A stretch of 15,002 nucleotides of DNA from an uncultured Oscillospiraceae bacterium (GCA_900552115.1 URYP01000051.1:1-15002), one strand, 5' to 3'; positions 7,479-14,986 are shown, counted from the stretch's first letter. The notes: generated from the letters alone by a model not told the origin. Numbers and translations: made by a program.

Positions 7479-7645
7479 CCGTAATCCCTTTTTCACGCAA
7501 ATTAGAGCCGATAGCCCAAAAGCGGACACCCGGCGGCGGGTGGTCCGGCGAGTTTGTGCGCCCCAAATGGCGGCAAAGCTTTAAAAATGAGCCGACAGGC
7601 GCATAAACGCTTTAAATCCGCTTACATTAGTAAGAGGTATTGATT
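7479..7645. other. Unassigned intergenic sequence before malQ
   Basis: No recognisable gene was found on either strand. It contains a GC-rich hairpin, CACCCG (7527-7532)/CGGGTG (7537-7542) with loop GCGG and a GGA/TCC extension across a one-base bulge, but no T-run follows. GCTTTAAA occurs twice (near 7578 and 7610). A malQ promoter should lie here or upstream, but I cannot point to convincing -35/-10 boxes. Confidence 0.45.
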
Positions 7646-9166
7646 ATGAAACGGGGGAATGCCCGCATGCAATCCAGACGCCGGCGGCAGGCCGGCATTT
7701 TGCTGCCGATCAGCAGCTTGCCCTCTCCATATGGCATCGGGTCCCTGGGAGCGGCGGCGTATGCGTTTCTCGACCGGCTGGAACAGGCCGGGCAATCCTG
7801 CTGGCAGGTGCTGCCGCTGGGGCCAACCGGATATGGAAACAGCCCCTACCAGTCCTATTCGGCATTTGCGGGGAATCCATATTTTATTGATCTTGACCGG
7901 CTTCAGCAGCGGGGGCTGCTGACTAAAAGGCAGGTAGCCGCCGCGATTTGCCCGGATGAGGAACGGGTGGATTACAGCCATGTCCGCCGCACCCGTGCGG
8001 TGCTGCTTCGCCAGGCGTTTGAGCAGTGGGACAGCCGCAGTGAACGGTTTGTGGAGTTTTGCGAGCGTGAACGGGACTGGCTGGACGATTATGCGCTGTT
8101 CATGGCGCTTAAGGAGCATTATGGCGGCCGTTCCTGGAGAGAATGGGATGCCGCTATCCGGCTCCGCCGGGAAGAGGCGCTGCGCACCTGCCGGGAAACC
8201 TTCCGGGAGGAAATGACGTTTCACAAGGCCTGTCAGTTCTGGTTTTTTGACCAGTGGCGTGAGCTGCGCGGCCGCGCCCATGAAAGGGGCATCGAGCTGA
8301 TTGGGGATATCCCCATTTATGTGGCGGAGGACAGCGCGGACGTTTGGGCCAACCGGGATTTATTTCAGTTGGACGATGAGGGCGCGCCGCGGCAGATAGC
8401 TGGTGTGCCGCCGGACGATTTTTCCGCGGATGGGCAGCGGTGGGGCAATCCGCTCTACGATTGGGGCGCCATGGAACGGGACGGATTTTATTGGTGGAAG
8501 CGGCGCATCGCGGCCTGCGCGGGCCTGTATGATCGCCTGCGCATCGATCATTTTATCGGGTTGGTACGATATTATGCCATACCGCCCGCCTGCCAAACGG
8601 CGGTGGAGGGCGCTTGGCTGCCCGGCCCCGGAAAAAAGCTGACAGACGCCATTGACCTGGCGCGGGGCGACACCGGTATCATCGCCGAGGATCTTGGTGT
8701 GCTGCACGATTCCGTGCGGGAGCTGCTGCGTCAGACCGGTTATCCGGGGATGAAGGTGCTGCTGTTTGCTTTCAGCGGCGGCCCGTGCAACGATCACCTG
8801 CCGCATAAATACACACCCAATACGGTGGCGTATGTCGGCACGCATGATAACGATACCGTTGCCGGCTACGCCTCGGACATGACTCCGGAAGAATGGCGGT
8901 ATGCCCGGCAGTATTTAAATATACGCTTTAAAAGGGATTTACCCTGGGCGCTGATCCGCGCGGCCTATGCAAGCGTTGCGGATACGGCGATTGTACAGAT
9001 GCAGGACGTCCTTGAATGCGGCGGTGAGGCGCGAATGAACCGGCCCTCTACCGTGGGAGATCACAACTGGACCTGGAGGATGCCCGCCGATGCGTGGAGC
9101 GACAAGCTGGCCGAGCGGCTGCGGGAGCTGGCGGTTACCTACGACAGGGAAGGAGCGCCGTTATGA
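7646..9166 (+). CDS. malQ: 4-alpha-glucanotransferase (amylomaltase, GH77)
   Basis: A 506-aa cytoplasmic enzyme of the usual bacterial GH77 length. It transfers segments of alpha-1,4-glucan between maltodextrins and releases glucose. Family signatures are SSLPSPYGIGSLG near the N-terminus, WQVLPLGPTGYGNSPYQSYS, GDIPIYVAEDSADVW, and GVPPDDFSADGQRWGNPLYD. The catalytic set follows: nucleophile D301 in RIDHF, acid/base E348 in AEDLG, and transition-state stabiliser D401 in THDND. The start at ATG 7646 is chosen because AAGAGGT (7632-7638) lies seven bases upstream; a TTG at 7640 and an ATG at 7667 are also in frame. The stop overlaps the glgP start by ATGA, so both are made from one message and probably act together on maltodextrin or glycogen. 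Confidence 0.96.
   Translation: MKRGNARMQSRRRRQAGILLPISSLPSPYGIGSLGAAAYAFLDRLEQAGQSCWQVLPLGPTGYGNSPYQSYSAFAGNPYFIDLDRLQQRGLLTKRQVAAAICPDEERVDYSHVRRTRAVLLRQAFEQWDSRSERFVEFCERERDWLDDYALFMALKEHYGGRSWREWDAAIRLRREEALRTCRETFREEMTFHKACQFWFFDQWRELRGRAHERGIELIGDIPIYVAEDSADVWANRDLFQLDDEGAPRQIAGVPPDDFSADGQRWGNPLYDWGAMERDGFYWWKRRIAACAGLYDRLRIDHFIGLVRYYAIPPACQTAVEGAWLPGPGKKLTDAIDLARGDTGIIAEDLGVLHDSVRELLRQTGYPGMKVLLFAFSGGPCNDHLPHKYTPNTVAYVGTHDNDTVAGYASDMTPEEWRYARQYLNIRFKRDLPWALIRAAYASVADTAIVQMQDVLECGGEARMNRPSTVGDHNWTWRMPADAWSDKLAERLRELAVTYDREGAPL
9150..9166 (+). promoter_or_regulatory. glgP ribosome binding site and ATGA overlap with malQ
   Basis: AAGGAG at 9150-9155 lies inside the malQ end, seven bases before ATG 9163-9165. 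The malQ TGA is 9164-9166, so the four-base overlap indicates coupled translation. Confidence 0.85.
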
Positions 9167-11502
9167 CGGAAACGAACGCGTTTGGAGAACAAGTGGAAGC
9201 GCTGCTGCGCGCCGCTGCCGGGAAAGCGGTGGAAAGGGCGACCGCCCGGGAATGGTACGAGGCGGTATCCACCGCCGCAATGACCCAGGTTGCCCCGACA
9301 TGGAAAAGCCCGCATACCGGCCGCCGCGCAGCCTATTTTTCGGCGGAATTCCTGATTGGCCGCATGGTGTACGCCAATCTGTTGAATATGGGCCTGTTAA
9401 AAGAAACCGAAGCGCTGCTACGTGGGCGGGGTATAGATGTGCGGCTGTTAGAGGAAATTGAGGACGCGGCCCTTGGCAACGGCGGACTTGGACGGCTGGC
9501 AGCCTGCTTTCTGGATTCTGCGGCGACGCAGGGGATCCCTTTGGACGGCTACGGCATCCGCTACCGGTACGGGTTGTTCCGCCAGTCGTTCCGCGAGGGG
9601 TTCCAACAGGAGGCGGCGGACGACTGGCTGCGTTTTGGCGATCCCTGGTCGCGCCGATGCGATGCCGACGCTGTGCTGGTAACCTTCGCGGGGCAGACCG
9701 TTCGGGCGGTTCCCTATGATATGCCGGTGATCGGCTATGGCGGGCAAACCATCAACAACCTGCGCCTGTGGCAGGCGGAGGCGGTGACGCCAATGGATTT
9801 TACGCTGTTTAACAGCCAGCAGTACGATGCGGCGCTAAAGCAGCGCAACGACGCCGAGGCGATTACGATGGTGCTTTATCCCAACGACGACGGGGCCGAG
9901 GGAAAAAAGCTGAGGCTCAAACAGCAGTACTTCTTTACCAGCGCCTCCCTGCAGGATATGCTGCGCCGGTTCCGGGAGGAGGGAGGCGATCCGCGCCGGT
10001 TTGCCGAAACCCATGCCATCCAGCTCAACGATACCCACCCGACCGTGGCCATCCCGGAACTGATCCGCCTGCTGAGCGAGGGCGGGGAGCTTTCCTTTGA
10101 GGAGGCGTTTGCCGTGGCGCGGGACACCTTTGCCTATACCAACCATACAGTGCTGCCCGAGGCGCTGGAGACGTGGGACGTGACCCTGTTCCGCCTGGTG
10201 CTGCCCCATATTTACCCGGTGATTAAGGCTATCGACGACCGGCTGAAAAAGGAATTGCCGGCGGCTGGCCTGCGTGGAGAGGAGGCACGCCGTTTCCCAA
10301 TCATCGACGGCGACACCCTGCATATGGCGCGGCTGGCGGTTTATGCCACCCATTCCACCAATGGGGTGGCCAGGCTGCACACCGAAATTTTAAAAACCTC
10401 CGTGCTGGCGCATTGGTACCGGCTTTTTCCGGAACGGTTCAGCAACAAAACCAACGGCGTCACCCAACGCCGCTGGTTGGCGCTGGCCAATCCGGGGCTC
10501 AGCTCACTGATTACCGACACGATCGGGGACGGTTGGATTACCGATCTGGAACAGCTGAGTCGGCTGGAGCCGTATGCGCGGGATGGGGCGTTTATGGAGC
10601 GCTTCCGTGAAATCAAGCGGGAGAATAAGCGACGGCTAGCCGATTATATCGTTCAAAAGGAAGGGCTGTCCCTGCGCGCCGACTTCCTGCTGGATGTACA
10701 GGTCAAACGGTTGCATGAGTATAAGCGGCAGCTGCTCAACGCACTGTCGATTTTGGATACCTATTACCGGCTGAAAGAAGGCGCCCTGGCCGATTTTATG
10801 CCCACGGCATATCTTTTCGGCGGCAAAGCCGCGCCGGGCTATATCCGGGCTAAGGCGATCATCAAAGTGATCCATGAAGTGGCCCGGCTGGTCAACAGCG
10901 ATTCGGATATGCACGACCGGATGCAGGTGGTGTACGTGACCAATTATGACGTGTCCTACGCGGAAAAAATCATTCCGGCGGCGGACGTGTCGGAGCAGAT
11001 ATCCACCGCCGGCACCGAGGCCAGCGGCACGGGTAATATGAAAATGATGATGAACGGCGCGGTGACGCTGGGCACTTATGACGGCGCCAATGTGGAGATT
11101 GCCGAACGGGTGGGGGAGGAGAACATTTACATCTGCGGCGATCGGGTGGAACAGCTTGCCTCGCGGCGGCAGGCGTATCGGCCGCAGGAGCTTTATGAAA
11201 GCGATCCCCGCCTGCGGCGGGTAATCGACGCCCTGACCGACGGTACGCTGGACGACGGGGGAACCGGCTGGTTTGCCGAGCTGCGCGCCGCCCTGCTTGA
11301 GGGGGCGTCATGGCATGCGCCGGACCCCTATTTCCTCTTGGAGGATTTCCGCTCTTACTGCGATACGCGGGACCGGATCAACCGGGATTCCCGCGATGCG
11401 AATGAATTTTCCCGCAAGGGGCTGATCAATACGGCGCGGTCCGGTATATTTTCCAGCGACCGCACCATCGCGGAATACGCCCGCGATATCTGGCGGATAT
11501 AA
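9163..11502 (+). CDS. glgP: Glycogen/maltodextrin phosphorylase (GT35)
   Basis: A 779-aa cytoplasmic PLP enzyme that phosphorolyses alpha-1,4-glucans to glucose-1-phosphate. The N-terminal part has AYFSAEFLIGRM and LGNGGLGRLAACFLDSAAT; later motifs are QLNDTHPTVAIPELIRLL, YTNHTVLPEALETW, VKRLHEYKRQLLN and GGKAAPGY. The PLP-binding lysine is K627 in EASGTGNMK. The length is slightly under the roughly 800-840 aa common in the family. The start at ATG 9163 is set by AAGGAG (9150-9155) seven bases upstream and by the ATGA overlap with malQ. The frame stays open upstream to an ATG at 9094, but that is inside malQ and lacks conserved residues. A strong hairpin terminator follows the stop. Glycogen versus maltodextrin preference cannot be read from sequence; pairing with malQ favours maltodextrin use or glycogen turnover. 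Confidence 0.96.
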   Translation: MTETNAFGEQVEALLRAAAGKAVERATAREWYEAVSTAAMTQVAPTWKSPHTGRRAAYFSAEFLIGRMVYANLLNMGLLKETEALLRGRGIDVRLLEEIEDAALGNGGLGRLAACFLDSAATQGIPLDGYGIRYRYGLFRQSFREGFQQEAADDWLRFGDPWSRRCDADAVLVTFAGQTVRAVPYDMPVIGYGGQTINNLRLWQAEAVTPMDFTLFNSQQYDAALKQRNDAEAITMVLYPNDDGAEGKKLRLKQQYFFTSASLQDMLRRFREEGGDPRRFAETHAIQLNDTHPTVAIPELIRLLSEGGELSFEEAFAVARDTFAYTNHTVLPEALETWDVTLFRLVLPHIYPVIKAIDDRLKKELPAAGLRGEEARRFPIIDGDTLHMARLAVYATHSTNGVARLHTEILKTSVLAHWYRLFPERFSNKTNGVTQRRWLALANPGLSSLITDTIGDGWITDLEQLSRLEPYARDGAFMERFREIKRENKRRLADYIVQKEGLSLRADFLLDVQVKRLHEYKRQLLNALSILDTYYRLKEGALADFMPTAYLFGGKAAPGYIRAKAIIKVIHEVARLVNSDSDMHDRMQVVYVTNYDVSYAEKIIPAADVSEQISTAGTEASGTGNMKMMMNGAVTLGTYDGANVEIAERVGEENIYICGDRVEQLASRRQAYRPQELYESDPRLRRVIDALTDGTLDDGGTGWFAELRAALLEGASWHAPDPYFLLEDFRSYCDTRDRINRDSRDANEFSRKGLINTARSGIFSSDRTIAEYARDIWRI

Positions 11503-11507
11503 AGCTC

Positions 11508-11550
11508 CTCCCACAGGCATGATTTATGCCTGTGGGAGTTGTTTCGTTTC
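11508..11550 (+). terminator. Intrinsic terminator of malQ-glgP
   Basis: CTCCCACAGGCAT (11508-11520) pairs perfectly over 13 bases with ATGCCTGTGGGAG (11526-11538) around the loop GATTT. It is followed by a T-rich tail, TTGTTTCGTTTC, and starts only five bases after the glgP stop. Confidence 0.88.
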
Positions 11551-11557
11551 GGCCCCG

Positions 11558-11586
11558 TTGACATTCTTTATAGGGGAGGCTACACT
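11558..11586 (+). promoter_or_regulatory. Promoter of the HEAT-like gene
   Basis: Consensus TTGACA (11558-11563), a 17-base spacer, and TACACT (11581-11586), a four-of-six match to TATAAT. It lies between the glgP terminator and the next ATG, so the downstream gene is a separate transcription unit. Confidence 0.72.
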
Positions 11587-11612
11587 GGGGATAATAGGAG
11601 AGGGGGGCGGAT

Positions 11613-12053
11613 ATGGATACTATTGACGTGCTGGTTGAGACCCTGCGCGATCGGGACAACCGCCGCGCGCACGTGGCCCTGTGTGAATTACAGGCGATCA
11701 GCGAGCATTCGGCGGCGGTGTATCCGTATTTTGATACGTTTGCGGCTATGCTGGACGACAGCAGTTCCTATATGCGCATCCGGGGCCTGTGGCTGATTGC
11801 GGCCAACGCCCGGTGGGATACCGACCGCCGGCTGGATGGCGTGATCGAGGCGTACCTTACGCACATTACCGATCAAAAGCCGATTGCCTCCCGCCAGTGT
11901 ATCGGGGCGCTGCCCCTGATTGCAAGCGCCCGTCCGGATTTAAAAGCGTGCATCCGCAAAGCGCTGTTGAACGCGGATACCTCGCCTTATGCGGACAGTA
12001 TGCGCCCGTTGGTGGAAAAGGATATCGCCGCCGCTGTCGCTGCTTTGAAATAA
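11613..12053 (+). CDS. Small HEAT-repeat-like protein of unknown function (often labelled SufBD protein)
   Basis: A 146-aa soluble, probably all-alpha protein with no signal peptide or membrane segment. Repeated amphipathic helix pairs are suggested by VLVETLRDRDNRRAHVALCEL, YPYFDTFAAMLDDSSSYMRIRGLWLIAANARWD, VIEAYLTHITDQKPIASRQCI and LPLIASARPDLKACIRKAL. The central block with WD, then KPIxxRQCI, matches a clostridial family that annotation pipelines often call SufBD protein. Nothing here indicates Fe-S cluster assembly: no suf gene is nearby, and the name is probably inherited in error. A GGAGAGG-rich ribosome site precedes the ATG. It has its own promoter and terminator, so it is monocistronic. 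A binding or scaffold role is plausible from the HEAT-like form, but the function is unknown. Confidence 0.82.
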   Translation: MDTIDVLVETLRDRDNRRAHVALCELQAISEHSAAVYPYFDTFAAMLDDSSSYMRIRGLWLIAANARWDTDRRLDGVIEAYLTHITDQKPIASRQCIGALPLIASARPDLKACIRKALLNADTSPYADSMRPLVEKDIAAAVAALK

Positions 12054-12068
12054 ACCTATATAAAAATG

Positions 12069-12109
12069 AAAAGCCCCCGAGGAAATGGAACATTTCCTCG
12101 GGGGCTTTT
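12069..12109. terminator. Bidirectional terminator between converging transcripts
   Basis: A perfect 19-bp stem pairs 12069-12087 with 12091-12109 around the three-base loop GAA. The stem carries a GCCCCCGAGG core, ends in CTTTTT on the plus strand, and has CTTTTCATTTTTATA on the minus strand. It lies 15 bases after the HEAT-like gene and about 100 bases after the minus-strand operon, and can terminate both. Confidence 0.92.
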
Positions 12110-12212
12110 TACAGGGGCTCAGGACGGCGGCAGCTTGCCGATGTCACAGAAACGATAAGAAATGCTACGAAAGGGAACGTCCACTACGCTAACCGCCGGG
12201 TGAGGACCGGGC

Positions 12213-12548
12213 CTAACGGAAATAAAGATAGTACGCCACGACGGTTTCCTCCCGACCAGTAAGGGCGTTGACGCCTTTCAGCACCAGCCCGTCGCCGCTC
12301 ATCAGCTCGCCGGCCTCCACATGGCCCATGCCGCAGCGAAACAGGTCCGCCGCGCGGCTGGATACCAGCACCTCATCCCCGTGCAGCCACAGCCGGCCGC
12401 CCTTGCCCAGCACCGTTTCCGAGGGATTGCCGTTTTCATCTGGTTCCCGCCGGGTGGCGTACTGTATTTCACGGCCGTCCAGCCGGGCCAGCAGGGCAAG
12501 GGTTTCGCCCGCCTCTTTTTTTCGCCGCCGGGCGGCCAGCCAGCTCAC
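12213..12548 (-). CDS. Conserved hypothetical protein coupled to the DUF815 ATPase
   Basis: A 111-aa protein starting with GTG at 12548-12546, which overlaps the TGA of the ATPase gene as GTGA. There is no strong ribosome site of its own, so it is probably translated by ribosomes finishing the ATPase. After a basic N-terminus (SWLAARRRKKEAGE) it reads as mostly beta structure: ALLARLDGREIQYATRR, GKGGRLWLHGDEVLVSSR, LFRCGMGHVEAGELMSGDGL, then TGREETVVAYYLYFR at the C-terminus. There is no signal peptide or membrane segment. I do not recognise a named domain, although the ELMSxxG...AYYxYxR ending resembles hypothetical proteins I associate with Oscillospirales. A role as a partner or regulator of the ATPase is inferred only from coupling. 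In-frame codons extend upstream to 12638, but those overlap the ATPase gene. Confidence 0.75.
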   Translation of the reverse strand: MSWLAARRRKKEAGETLALLARLDGREIQYATRREPDENGNPSETVLGKGGRLWLHGDEVLVSSRAADLFRCGMGHVEAGELMSGDGLVLKGVNALTGREETVVAYYLYFR

Positions 12549-13771
12549 AGCGTTTGCCCCATGGCCAGCCGGGCCTCGGTGTCGGCAATAAACTGCTTGG
12601 CGTACCGGGGGGAGCGGGAGCCGCGTTCCAGTGCCCACCGCTCGGCGGCTGCCAGCAGGGCCTCCCGGTCAACGTCCAGCTTCCGGTCTTCGGCAAGCTG
12701 CTCCACAATGCGCAGGAAGCGTTCTTTGTCAGGGATAAGGAAGGTAAGGCTGATGCCGAAGCGGTCGGAGAGGGAGACCGCTTCCTGTATGGTATCGGCG
12801 TGATGCACCTCGTCCCCCTGCCGGTCGGCAAAGGTCTCCCGCAGCAGGTGACGGCGGTTGGAGGTGGCATAAATCAGCACGTTTTCAGGCCGCGCGGCCA
12901 ATCCGCCTTCCAACACGGCCTTCAGTGCGCCGAAATTGTCGTCGTTCTGTGAAAAGGACAGGTCGTCGATAAAAATAATAAATTTCATGGGCACGCCGGC
13001 CAGCAGGTCGGTGAGGTCGGGCAGCTCGCGGAGAAACTCTTTGGGGACCTCGATCATTCGCAGGCCCCGGTCGGCAAAATGGTTGAGCAGGGCCTTGACC
13101 AGCGACGATTTCCCCGTGCCGCGGTCGCCGTAAAGCAGCATGTTGTTGGCGGAAAAGCCGTTGAGGAAAGCCCGCGTGTTGTCTATAGCCACCTGCCGCT
13201 GATAGTCGTAATCCTTGAGCTGGTGCAGGCGGATGGGATCGGGATGCTCCACCGGCAGCAGGCGGCCGGCCCGCCAGAGAAACGCTTTGTGGGAGGAAAA
13301 CCGGCCGCAGCCATGGGTAGCGTGATAGGCGGCGACGGCTTTGAGCTGTTCCTCCCACGGCCGGTCCATCGGAGCGGGGGCGGCAGCGGTTCCATAGCGG
13401 GGCAGGGGAGGCATGTCCGGACAGTCGGCCAGCAGCTCCGACGACAGGGTCGCCGCCTGGTACAGCGTGCGCAGATCCTGCCTTGCCGCGGCTTCCAGCA
13501 GAGGGGAAAGCTCATCCCCGGCCGCGACAGCGGAGACAAATTGGTTGTCGTCAGCCAGTATCTCGCCAGCCACGGCTGCGGGCAGGCTGTCAAACTGTTT
13601 CCGGTCGATCAATACGCCGCATAAATGGCCCCATGCCCCGCATATCGCGTTGTCGTCTCCCTGCGCGGCCGCAGAGACCAATTTCGTCAGGGCGCCGGTA
13701 ACCGGCTGATCCAGAAGCCGCCGGTAAACAGTCAACCCTTGCAGAGCCATATGTAAACGATGAAAATTCAT
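12545..13771 (-). CDS. DUF815 family AAA+ ATPase (COG2607)
   Basis: A 408-aa cytoplasmic ATPase. A helical N-terminal region of about 200 residues precedes a AAA+ core: Walker A GDRGTGKSS with K221, Walker B FIIFIDDLSF with D269/D270, the sensor-like segment VLIYATSNRRHL, and the lid region ending YAKQFIADTEARL. DUF815 proteins are single AAA+ modules common in Clostridia; their substrate is not established. The start is placed at ATG 13771 because the promoter's TACAAT at 13806-13811 overlaps an upstream in-frame ATG, which therefore cannot lie in the message. GAAAGGGA stands 12 bases upstream, a slightly long spacing, so a TTG a few codons earlier remains possible. The stop overlaps the GTG of a 111-aa gene, making a two-gene operon. 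Confidence 0.88.
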   Translation of the reverse strand: MNFHRLHMALQGLTVYRRLLDQPVTGALTKLVSAAAQGDDNAICGAWGHLCGVLIDRKQFDSLPAAVAGEILADDNQFVSAVAAGDELSPLLEAAARQDLRTLYQAATLSSELLADCPDMPPLPRYGTAAAPAPMDRPWEEQLKAVAAYHATHGCGRFSSHKAFLWRAGRLLPVEHPDPIRLHQLKDYDYQRQVAIDNTRAFLNGFSANNMLLYGDRGTGKSSLVKALLNHFADRGLRMIEVPKEFLRELPDLTDLLAGVPMKFIIFIDDLSFSQNDDNFGALKAVLEGGLAARPENVLIYATSNRRHLLRETFADRQGDEVHHADTIQEAVSLSDRFGISLTFLIPDKERFLRIVEQLAEDRKLDVDREALLAAAERWALERGSRSPRYAKQFIADTEARLAMGQTL

Positions 13772-13805
13772 GGCGAATACACATCCCTTTCTTAACAATA
13801 ACTTC

Positions 13806-13834
13806 ATTGTACCCTCCCGGATGGACCTTGTCAA
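13806..13834 (-). promoter_or_regulatory. Promoter of the DUF815 operon
   Basis: On the minus strand, consensus TTGACA (13834-13829), a 17-base spacer, then TACAAT (13811-13806). It lies about 35 bases upstream of ATG 13771. Confidence 0.87.
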
Positions 13835-13857
13835 TTGCGAGGGAAAGCAGCTACGCG

Positions 13858-13872
13858 GCATCCTCCGGATGC
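13858..13872. repeat. Small inverted repeat between divergent promoters
   Basis: GCATCC (13858-13863) and GGATGC (13867-13872) flank the three bases TCC. It sits between the DUF815 and lipoprotein promoters, about 24 bases upstream of the DUF815 -35 box. It could be a regulator site or a chance feature of GC-rich sequence. Confidence 0.3.
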
Positions 13873-13906
13873 GGGATGAATAATGGCACAAATTAGCCTT
13901 ATCCTC

Positions 13907-13934
13907 TTGCATTTATTTTATTTACACTTATAAT
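13907..13934 (+). promoter_or_regulatory. Promoter of the lipoprotein gene
   Basis: TTGCAT (13907-13912) and a perfect TATAAT (13929-13934) are separated by 16 bases of nearly pure A/T plus C sequence. The ATG follows 23 bases later, with GGGAGAGG at 13944-13951 as ribosome site. Confidence 0.78.
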
Positions 13935-13957
13935 TAGAGCCAAGGGAGAGGAATGAG

Positions 13958-14893
13958 ATGAATAAAAGGATTTTTGGTGCGTTGGCGGCGGCGCTGCTTT
14001 TAATGGGCTGCACGGCGTGCGAGTCGGAAGACTATAACGGAGAAATATTGGCGCCAGTCATGGATTTTAAAGCGCCCACAACAACCACGGTGGCCACGGC
14101 GCCGGATGGACAGACGAAACCGCCATCCGACGGCACGACGACAACCGGCGGGCCGATGGCGCATGAAGCTTCGTCCGCCACCGGAGCATCGGTCATAACG
14201 ACGGCCGCCCGGACAAAGAAAACTAAACGAAAACAGTATATCATAACCGGCACCCCGATACCCGATCCCACGGTTCCGAAAACCGATGAGGTGATATTCA
14301 GTGAAAAAGAGGTGCGGGGCGCTATCCGTATTATGGGAACGGACGTAAGAAGCATTCCTAAGACGGAAGGCGGTATTTTTACGCGGTTTTATAATTGCGA
14401 CGGTGTTTACTGGCGAAACATGTCCTCTAAGACCATTGCCAAAATCCTATTTACGGCCGTGGCCTACGAGGGTGAGGCGGAAACCGCAGGCGGGTACCGC
14501 GTGATAATTGAGGACGGGGCGATTCCACCAACCAAGGTAGGGTATGTTTATCACGACCGTATGGATAAAAAAGAGGAATGGAAACCGGTCTGTGGGGAGA
14601 ACCAGATCAATTCGATAGCCGATATAATAAAAGCCCCCGAAAAGTATACAAACTGGAGCGGTAAAAAGTGGCTGGATAAAAACCTGTATATCGAACGGAA
14701 TAATAGTCCTATAAAATTGTCTGCACAGGAAAAGCAGCAGAATACCGCTATTATATCTGTAAACCTTTTTGATTCCATGTATGAATACCATGGTGCGGAT
14801 AAACTCCGTGTGGAGACCATAGAGATTTTTTACGAAGGGGAGGAAGAATCCCTATTTTTTGGAAAACAGAGTACCAAACACGCGTTTTGGTAG
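13958..14893 (+). CDS. Putative lipoprotein with Thr-rich linker, unknown function
   Basis: A 311-aa predicted lipoprotein. The signal peptide is MNKRIFGALAAALLLMGC with lipobox LMGC and lipidated C18. Residues about 40-92 are a low-complexity linker rich in Thr, Ala, Pro and Gly, ending in a basic patch TKKTKRKQ, as expected for a tether through the cell wall. The C-terminal part (about 110-311) is an extracellular domain I cannot name. Its segments YWRNMSSKTIAKILFTAVAYEG and LRVETIEIFYEGEEESL loosely resemble a beta-rich module seen in clostridial secreted proteins with an SGKTIKYI-like motif; this is a weak match. The 3' half is visibly more A/T-rich than all other genes here, with many AAA, ATA and AAT codons. 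It is monocistronic, and no transporter or peptidoglycan gene is adjacent. No good terminator follows. Confidence 0.8.
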   Translation: MNKRIFGALAAALLLMGCTACESEDYNGEILAPVMDFKAPTTTTVATAPDGQTKPPSDGTTTTGGPMAHEASSATGASVITTAARTKKTKRKQYIITGTPIPDPTVPKTDEVIFSEKEVRGAIRIMGTDVRSIPKTEGGIFTRFYNCDGVYWRNMSSKTIAKILFTAVAYEGEAETAGGYRVIIEDGAIPPTKVGYVYHDRMDKKEEWKPVCGENQINSIADIIKAPEKYTNWSGKKWLDKNLYIERNNSPIKLSAQEKQQNTAIISVNLFDSMYEYHGADKLRVETIEIFYEGEEESLFFGKQSTKHAFW

Positions 14894-14928
14894 GGCGTGT
14901 GATAGTTTTACACAACGGGTATTTGGTA

Positions 14929-14956
14929 TTGACAAGGCGGCGAGGGTTGGTATAAT
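14929..14956 (+). promoter_or_regulatory. Promoter for a gene beyond the right edge
   Basis: Consensus TTGACA (14929-14934), a 16-base spacer, and perfect TATAAT (14951-14956). Only about 45 bases of its transcript lie in the window; AAAAGGATG at 14991-14999 could be a ribosome site or the first codons. Confidence 0.85.
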
Positions 14957-14957
14957 T

Positions 14958-14986
14958 TACCTAAAGCCTAAGTTACACTTTAGGTA
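14958..14986. promoter_or_regulatory. Inverted repeat, probable metalloregulator-type operator
   Basis: TACCTAAAG (14958-14966) and CTTTAGGTA (14978-14986) are perfect 9-base arms around an 11-base spacer that itself contains CCTAAG. The repeat begins two bases after the -10 box, covering the transcription start. TTAGG/CCTAA half-sites are typical of DtxR/MntR-family (iron- or manganese-dependent) repressors. The repeat and its position are seen directly; the regulator's identity is inference. Confidence 0.6.

Noticed and set aside
7336..7584. An 82-codon open frame as a real small gene.
   Set aside because: Only its first part corresponds to a conserved family; after the frame changes near 7381 the homology continues in a different frame, so it is part of the pseudogene.
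9094..9162. N-terminal extension of GlgP from an ATG at 9094.
   Set aside because: It lies inside malQ, encodes a low-complexity Ala/Gly/Arg stretch and has no ribosome site, whereas ATG 9163 has AAGGAG at the right distance and an ATGA overlap.
13772..13912. N-terminal extension of the DUF815 protein.
   Set aside because: The extended frame crosses the TTGACA/TACAAT promoter, and the upstream in-frame ATG overlaps the -10 box, so it cannot be in the transcript.
14629..14640. AAAAGCCCCCGA, a 12-base match to the left arm of the terminator at 12069.
   Set aside because: It is a single short match inside coding sequence with no second arm; probably coincidence.
14872..14892. TACCAAA/TTTGGTA stem at the end of the lipoprotein gene as a terminator.
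   Set aside because: Only seven base pairs, it overlaps the stop codon, and is followed by GGGCGTGTG rather than a T-run.
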